DNA of 64,000 nucleotides, taken from Pachypanchax playfairii. Its lineage: Eukaryota > Chordata > Actinopteri > Cyprinodontiformes > Aplocheilidae. The first letter of the stretch is position 1. The number at the start of each line of letters is the position of its first letter. The position numbers were made by a program, and so were the translations under genes. Location of the stretch: the NCBI GenBank assembly GCA_006937955.1, contig SSNP01000173.1, positions 90,248 to 154,247 on the forward strand. The letters run 5' to 3'. The notes beneath the pieces are model-generated. The model saw only the letters and a list, made by a program, of their open reading frames with translations. It was not told the origin of the DNA and searched no databases. Positions 59,401 to 64,000 of the stretch are shown here, one piece after another.

Positions 59401-62400
59401 TTTTTTATGACCCTGAAGTGAAGGAAATGTCCCTTTTTTATTGTTTAAACAAAAATCATATATTTCTCCTCAGCATAAAAAGCTGTTTTTTTGTTTGTAA
59501 TTCTTTTGTTTTTGTGAAACTTTTATCAGTCAACTTGATTATGACTTTTAAAATGAGTGTAGGAGTACGGCTGCCCACTTCTATATGACTTGTGAAAGTC
59601 TGTTTTTTATTACATTTATTATATTGTCTATTGTATTTCTAGTTGGAGTTTTTTATGAAGAGAAGCAAAATTATAATGTTTGTTGTTTTCTTAAGGTCAA
59701 AGATGTTTATCTGTCATTGGTTTGGTGTGAAATTTAGTCTCTCAGTTACCGAAAAGGGAAATGTTTGAAACATTTGATAGATTTATCCATTGAGACTGAC
59801 CACCTTTACAAACAGCCTTTCAGAATCATCATTTATGGACTTCCGCTTGTTTCTAGTGAAGCAAAAACACATTCAAACCCCCTGAAAGCCCTCAGCCCGT
59901 CTGACTGCACCATGTTGCCCATTCCTCTTTAACCTGTGCTGCTAATTCAGCCTGTTAAACAACTGGATGGTTTTCTCCTTGCACTGCTGTGGAATAGCTT
60001 GTAACACTGTAATGAGTTAACTTTGAGAATGATCTACATAATTTATTTCCAGCCCCCACAGGAGGCTGCTGGAGCATTAATTAATATCAGGCCCTGCTAT
60101 CAGCAACCATCCCAGTGTGGGATTCCTTCTTGTTCCTATTTTTGGCACCTGTGGAATTTGATATGCTCTTTAAACCAAATGGAATTTGTCGAATCTGGTT
60201 AGGGATATGTCATCTAGTTACTATTTAACTCTAATTTAGCTCCTGGTTGATCTAAATTCACTGAAACATTCAGACCTCAAAGATTTCAAGTTACTGTTAA
60301 AACCAGCATGCGAACAAGAAGTTATGTGCCCTTGTTGCTGTAGGCAGTGATGTACTTCACACTTGTTTACCACGGACTTCTTTATATAATCAGATTTTTT
60401 ATGTATATGTGTTTACTTACCTCGTTGTCTCTCTCCCTCTCTTTGTTTTCCTTCACAGAACTCGATACGGCACAATCTGTCATTAAACAAATGTTTTCTC
60501 AAAGTGCCTCGCTCTAAAGATGACCCTGGAAAGGTAAGAGTGGAAAACATTATTTTAATTAAAAGCTGTTAAGACTGAATGCAAGTAAGAAAAAAAAACT
60601 GTTTTTGAAAATTAAAATGTGTTCAATTTCAAGTGAGTATAGTCAGTTGGCAGAATTCACAGCCAAAACATTTTTTGAGGGTGTGTGTCATGCTCTCCCT
60701 GGTAGAAAAATGTTACCTTTGAATGGCTGCCAGGACTCTGGCAGTCTGGAAAATGGACGGAATGCTCTTAATGTGTTATGAACTTCCCACCCCCACACGA
60801 ATACATTTCAATGTAAGGAGAGAATAGATTATTTTTAAAGCAGAACAGACAGTAGATGTGGATCAATATGGATAAAGTCCGGCAGGGAAAGATGGGGACA
60901 GAATGGTGCAGAATCCAGGCCATTAACAGAATTTATAATTCCAAAAACATTTTTAAAAACCTCATTAGCTCTCTGTTAATGAACGTATAGTTCATGTAAA
61001 TTTGGCATTTGAGTCTCAGTGGGGCCACCTACAATTGCTATTTCAATCCGATTTACTTCACAGTTTCTGTTAAGTTCAACCTGAAAGGAATCTTCTCCTG
61101 CTGGATGGTGTTGGAGGGGAAGGGGGGGGGGTACATGGGTCATATAGGTCCAGTCACATGTAACTTAACCTAGATATCATCCCTGCACTGTCAGACAACA
61201 CTGTACATGGGGAACAACACAGATAATTACACATACACACTCATGTACACAGCTACACACACATGAAGTGCGATGCCAGGCTGTGTAGAGGATGGCACTG
61301 AATGCTAATTTCATGTTTTGCTGTAATCCTCTGATATTGACACTCCTGGGAGCTGCTCCACTAAATACAAAATAATCTATTGCTGTATGGATCCCATTCC
61401 AAATGCATGGCCAACATGCTCGCATCCTTAATGTTTAATTTGGAATTTTCCTCACCCCCCCCCCCTCCTCCCCCTGAAGACAACTTCAAAGAGCTGCTAG
61501 CCGGTCTCGATGTGTTGCATCAATATTGTAATGTGGCAGGAATATAAGAGCTGCTGGTTGCATGAGATAGGAGAGTCATGTCGCTCTCAGTCTGTCTCTG
61601 AGATGGTGTAAGAGATGGAGGTTTGGATATTGCATCTGCACCTTTCCCATGTCAGAGGGAAGAAATGCATCATGGGAAGGCTACCGGTTAGAATCTTCAC
61701 TCTAACTGGTCTCACGTCTCTCCTGAATTTACATTAAAAAGAGGAAGTGGGTGATGTTTTTTATGTTAATGCATGAAAATGAGGCGTGTCATTTAGGGGA
61801 ACAGGAGAGGTAGTTTACATCCGTTATCGAGATCCGTTTTTCCCCCTAAACATCTTTTACAGTGGCCTTTGTTTTGTGGTTGGAGAGAATATCGCAGCTC
61901 CGCTGTGTTTTTGCCCCAGACACAGAGGATACACTCGACTTGGCATTGCTACAGAACGTTGCTGTATTTGTGAATAATTTAATGATTCTTTATATGTTTT
62001 TTCTGTTCATCTCTTGGGGGTCGAGCATAGGGAAGCAAAAACTCCCATCCCTTGAGTCTCGAGGATAAACTTATTCAGCTCTCCCCTCAATTAAACCGAA
62101 CCTCATCCTGCATGGCTTTGAAACCTTTACATCTTTACCTGACTGTTTAACGTCAGTTTTTTTTAGGACAGAACCATTTAACATTTTTACCTTTTGTAAA
62201 GCCTCTCATCAAAGTTTAGGTTCAAGCTTATTTTAATTTAACTGTAACTTATACATATATATCACTCTGCATTTTTATTTAATTTGTTGTTTTTACTGGG
62301 AATTAGTTTTTTCCTCTGAGGGAAATCTTAATTGTCCCCTAAGTTGTAGTTTTAAGCCCCTGATGACAGGAAGGAAGCAGTTGCAGGTCAGTGAGAGGCG

Positions 62401-63335
62401 TAAAATAACAGACTGGCTAAATTAATGAGAGCAAGCTGTGGTGTTGGTGTCTTACATTTTACAACCTGTCCTCTTGTTCAGATCATTTCTTACTGACATA
62501 GCAGTTCATCTCATCTCTTTTAAAGGTTTTGATTTTACTTTCTTTCTCTTTGACAATTGAGATTTTATCAAGAGGTGTGTGAAACAATAAAAATAAATTC
62601 CGATCTTTAGGATAGAAAACTATAAACAGCTGTAAAGAGTAAAACCATTGAAAAATAAGCGAAGTGAGGCCAAATCCAAAGATGATTTATGTAGGTTGGT
62701 TATTAGCTGCAGCCCTTTCTGATCTCTCATCTATTAGCCCTGCTCAGACCTTAGAAAAGAGCAGCATGGGGAAGTTAGCACTGCCTTGATTTCTGGGCTG
62801 AGACAGTTGATCCTTCATCCTCGGTAAGAGCGCTCAGGGATTTCAGTACCTGAGGCTGAGGAAGTGCAGCTTCAGGAAAGGCTGAGCGTTTCACCACCAC
62901 CAGCTGCCCTCGCCAGCCTCTCATTGAGAAGCAGCCACAGTGGAAGAATGCCAAACCTTTCTTGCTAACAAAGCCCACCCACACACACATCATGCAAACT
63001 CTAAACACTCAGCTATCAACTCCAGTAAAGGTTCAGGCAGATAGAACAGACTGCAGCACAGATCTAGTGTTTGTGATGTCATAGGACAGCAGTCTTTATC
63101 CCATTTCATTTTTCTAGTTTCATTCTATTCTGATATTATGGTTATATTTAAAGAGGGTTTATAGATCCAGTTAAAACCAGTTAATGTAAAGTGTCTTTAA
63201 TAAAAGTAATCTGTGAAATCAGCTCACGGGTTTTTTTTTTTCCTTCTGCAGGGCTCCTACTGGGCCATTGACACAAACCCAAAGGAGGATTCCTTGCCTA
63301 CCCGGCCAAAGAAGAGGCCTCGGTCTGGAGAGCGG
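36504..63335 (+). CDS. foxj3: Forkhead box J3 transcription factor, 5' three coding exons (3'-partial)
   Basis: FOXJ3 is a nuclear sequence-specific activator with a winged-helix forkhead domain. The coding sequence joins 36504-36824, 60459-60533 and 63252-63335: 160 codons so far, every junction in phase 0. It begins [20 protein letters not shown], the conserved FOXJ3 N-terminus. The forkhead domain begins near residue 61 (GKPPYSYASLITFAI), continues through [20 protein letters not shown] and the recognition helix NSIRHNLSLNKCFL (108-121), and ends with wing residues GSYWAIDTNPKED near 145. PTRPKKRPRS after it is a likely nuclear localisation signal. The mammalian protein is about 620 residues, so roughly three quarters, the Ser/Gln/His/Pro-rich activation part, lie beyond the window. 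The start has A at -3 and follows an in-frame stop. Related FOXJ2 lacks this exact N-terminus; the J3 call is firm. Confidence 0.97.
38054..38632. mobile_element. TTAA-type MITE (T2/Kolobok-like), 579 bp
   Basis: Left end TTAAAGAGGCC and right end GGCCTCTTTCAA are inverted; the left target is TTAA and the right has decayed to TTCA. The interior is GC-richer than the intron and includes TTAGCCAATCAGAG. A fragment of the same family lies at about 3900-4045. No coding capacity is seen. Confidence 0.7.
41376..42060 (+). mobile_element. Harbinger-type element, 685 bp, with TAA target duplication
   Basis: Termini TGGTGCGTTCACACCGGCC and the complement of GGGCCGGTGTGAATGCACCT are inverted. TAA flanks it on both sides (41373-41375, 42061-42063), as expected for PIF/Harbinger. 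The interior is CpG-rich and includes a 22-bp perfect palindrome at 41847-41868. A 105-codon frame at 41546-41863 contains RRLWIHPILQMRSEFGEF and LLQELRLDE, matching the N-terminus of Harbinger transposases. It is thus an internally deleted derivative. Confidence 0.88.
41546..41863 (+). pseudogene. Harbinger transposase N-terminal remnant
   Basis: The frame (105 residues) has a basic stretch RSRQRRRRVHQRRLW, then IHPILQMRSEFGEFNHLL and LRLDE, the wording at the start of HARBI1-like nucleases. The catalytic domain is absent. After LDE the frame departs from the family; the copy at 50869-51465 keeps a better version of that part. Confidence 0.6.
45850..46460 (-). mobile_element. L2-like LINE 3' end (reverse transcriptase C-terminus)
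   Basis: Minus-strand frames read DLEAVIHALIISLLDYCNVLL, then LQMVPKTAASFLTGTSRREH, LHGLQVDLKILLLIV and, in shifted frames, RGDRSFTVVALDSGAL and MPLQVRSG. This order is the C-terminal region after the polymerase domain in L2/CR1 LINEs. At least one frameshift is present, so it is inactive. Confidence 0.75.
50869..51465 (-). mobile_element. Harbinger-type element, 597 bp, with TTA target duplication
   Basis: Both ends read TGGTGCGTTCACACCGGC inward, and TTA flanks both sides (50866-50868, 51466-51468). It is the same family as 41376-42060 in opposite orientation. On the minus strand at about 51197-51128 it reads DEVCFQRYFHLSRALFDN, a well-kept part of the Harbinger transposase N-terminus. The rest of the transposase is absent. 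Confidence 0.9.
53411..53482. repeat. (AT)n(GT)n and (TAA)n microsatellites
   Basis: An AT run (about 53412-53432) passes into GTGTGT (to 53444), then after a short spacer a TAA array (53460-53482). Confidence 0.95.
60459..60533 (+). CDS. foxj3: foxj3 coding exon 2 (recognition helix)
   Basis: Acceptor CCTTCACAG|AACTCG and donor GGAAAG|GTAAGAG. The 25 codons include NSIRHNLSLNKCFLKVPR, the DNA-contacting helix 3 of the forkhead. Both ends are in phase 0. It is too short to appear as an independent ORF. Confidence 0.97.
60534..63251 (+). other. foxj3: foxj3 intron (2.7 kb)
   Basis: GT-AG intron with no recognisable gene or complete element. It contains C- and G-homopolymers near 61122-61131 and 61456-61466. 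Confidence 0.9.
63252..63335 (+). CDS. foxj3: foxj3 coding exon 3 (wing and nuclear localisation signal)
   Basis: Acceptor CTTCTGCAG|GGCTCC; donor GAGCGG|GTTAGT, keeping phase 0 after 28 codons. It encodes GSYWAIDTNPKED, the end of the forkhead, and RPKKRPRSGER. The frame open beyond 63335 is intron read-through. Confidence 0.95.
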
Positions 63336-64000
63336 GTTAGTCTCTGCACATCCCCAGGAAAATCCATTTCCCCTCTTTCCTGTTCTTATCCTGTCACTTC
63401 AGTTTTTTTCTGCTTTTTGGCTTTTTTTGGCCTTAATGTCGTCTTTATCTTCCATTTACTGTGCTGTTTCTGTGCCACATGCAGGCAGATGCACACAGAG
63501 ACAATGTGAGCTCACGTCAAGGATTTATTTAATTGCTTCTCCATGCTAGCCTCTAGTAAAAAGGTCTCCTTTTGTTTGAACAACGCCCTTGTCAACCATT
63601 AGTGCATATACATTAAAACATTTTGCGCTCTCGTTTTTAAAGCAGGAATTAATGCAGAACTAAAGGCGCTTTGCATTCTGAGCAGGGTTTTTTTTAATTA
63701 TGCAAAGGTTTTTTGTCATCAAGTGCAGCTGTACACGACTTCAGGAACTTCTCAGACTGGCCACATCTTCCTCACAATGTGGCAAACCAGAAGCAACGAT
63801 GAAATACTTAAAAATGTTCATATTGTCACAATAAAGCCTTTAAAATACTGCCAAAATATTTTTTAAAAAGTGGTTATTTTCTGGTTTTAAACTTTATTGA
63901 GAACCATTAAGTGTAGTAAGATTTGGTGTTTTTACCAGCCAGCATTTTCAAATTCTATTTCTTTGATTTTTATTTTACAAATCTGTCTGGTTCATTTGAG
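63336..64000 (+). other. foxj3: Start of the next foxj3 intron
   Basis: No further exon is seen before the window ends. AT-rich sequence, nothing else supported. Confidence 0.8.

Larger units (their letters stand above)
36825..60458 (+). other. foxj3: foxj3 intron within the forkhead domain (23.6 kb)
   Basis: Phase-0 intron from GTAGGA to CTTCACAG. It contains a TTAA MITE (38054-38632), a decayed Tc1 with a nested Harbinger (about 41000-42419), an L2-like LINE end (about 45850-46460), a second Harbinger (50869-51465) and microsatellites near 53411-53482. No other gene is supported; the rest is low-copy intronic sequence. Confidence 0.85.

Noticed and set aside
1..64000. CRISPR arrays, bacterial operons, phage genes, rRNA or clear tRNA genes
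   Set aside because: No regularly spaced repeats or operon structure were seen, and the sequence is plainly vertebrate; I found no convincing tRNA cloverleaf by eye, although a structural scan was not possible.

Overview
The window looks like nuclear DNA of a teleost fish. It holds two vertebrate genes with GT-AG introns, AT-rich introns, and many fish-type DNA transposons (Tc1, Harbinger, TTAA-target MITEs) plus LINE fragments. I cannot name the species. Three assembly flaws are visible: a single N at 1111, a single N at 14143, and a 123-base run of N at 34905-35027.

Layout. At 1-1110 is the minus-strand body of a Tc1-like transposon with an open DD34E transposase, cut at the N at 1111. Just beyond it, on the minus strand, lies ppcs (phosphopantothenoylcysteine synthetase, coenzyme A biosynthesis): coding exons 4479-5007, 4306-4409 and 1129-1446, and a probable non-coding first exon ending at 6380. 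About 2 kb further on, head to head with it, a CpG-rich block at about 8350-9150 appears to hold the promoter and non-coding first exon (donor after 8727) of foxj3 on the plus strand. foxj3, a forkhead transcription factor, fills the rest of the window. Its first coding exon is 36335-36824 (ATG at 36504), followed by exons 60459-60533 and 63252-63335. These supply the forkhead DNA-binding domain; the remaining exons lie beyond the right edge.

The long foxj3 introns hold no other protein gene that I can support. They do hold a layered set of mobile elements. A TTAA-flanked MITE (13660-15468) is invaded by a second MITE. A 635-bp MITE lies at 16494-17128, and two further TTAA-type MITEs at 34571-35127 and 38054-38632. 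Two Harbinger elements with intact target duplications lie in inverted orientation (41376-42060 and 50869-51465), the first inside a decayed Tc1 copy. An L2-like LINE 3' end lies at about 45850-46460. Smaller LINE pieces, dispersed repeats and microsatellites also occur.

I found no convincing new biological system. The most useful observations are the assembly artefacts at the Ns, the nested transposons, a dense set of forkhead-type GTAAACA motifs carried by MITEs inside a forkhead gene, a palindromic pair of AP-1 sites, and two minimal upstream ORFs in foxj3.
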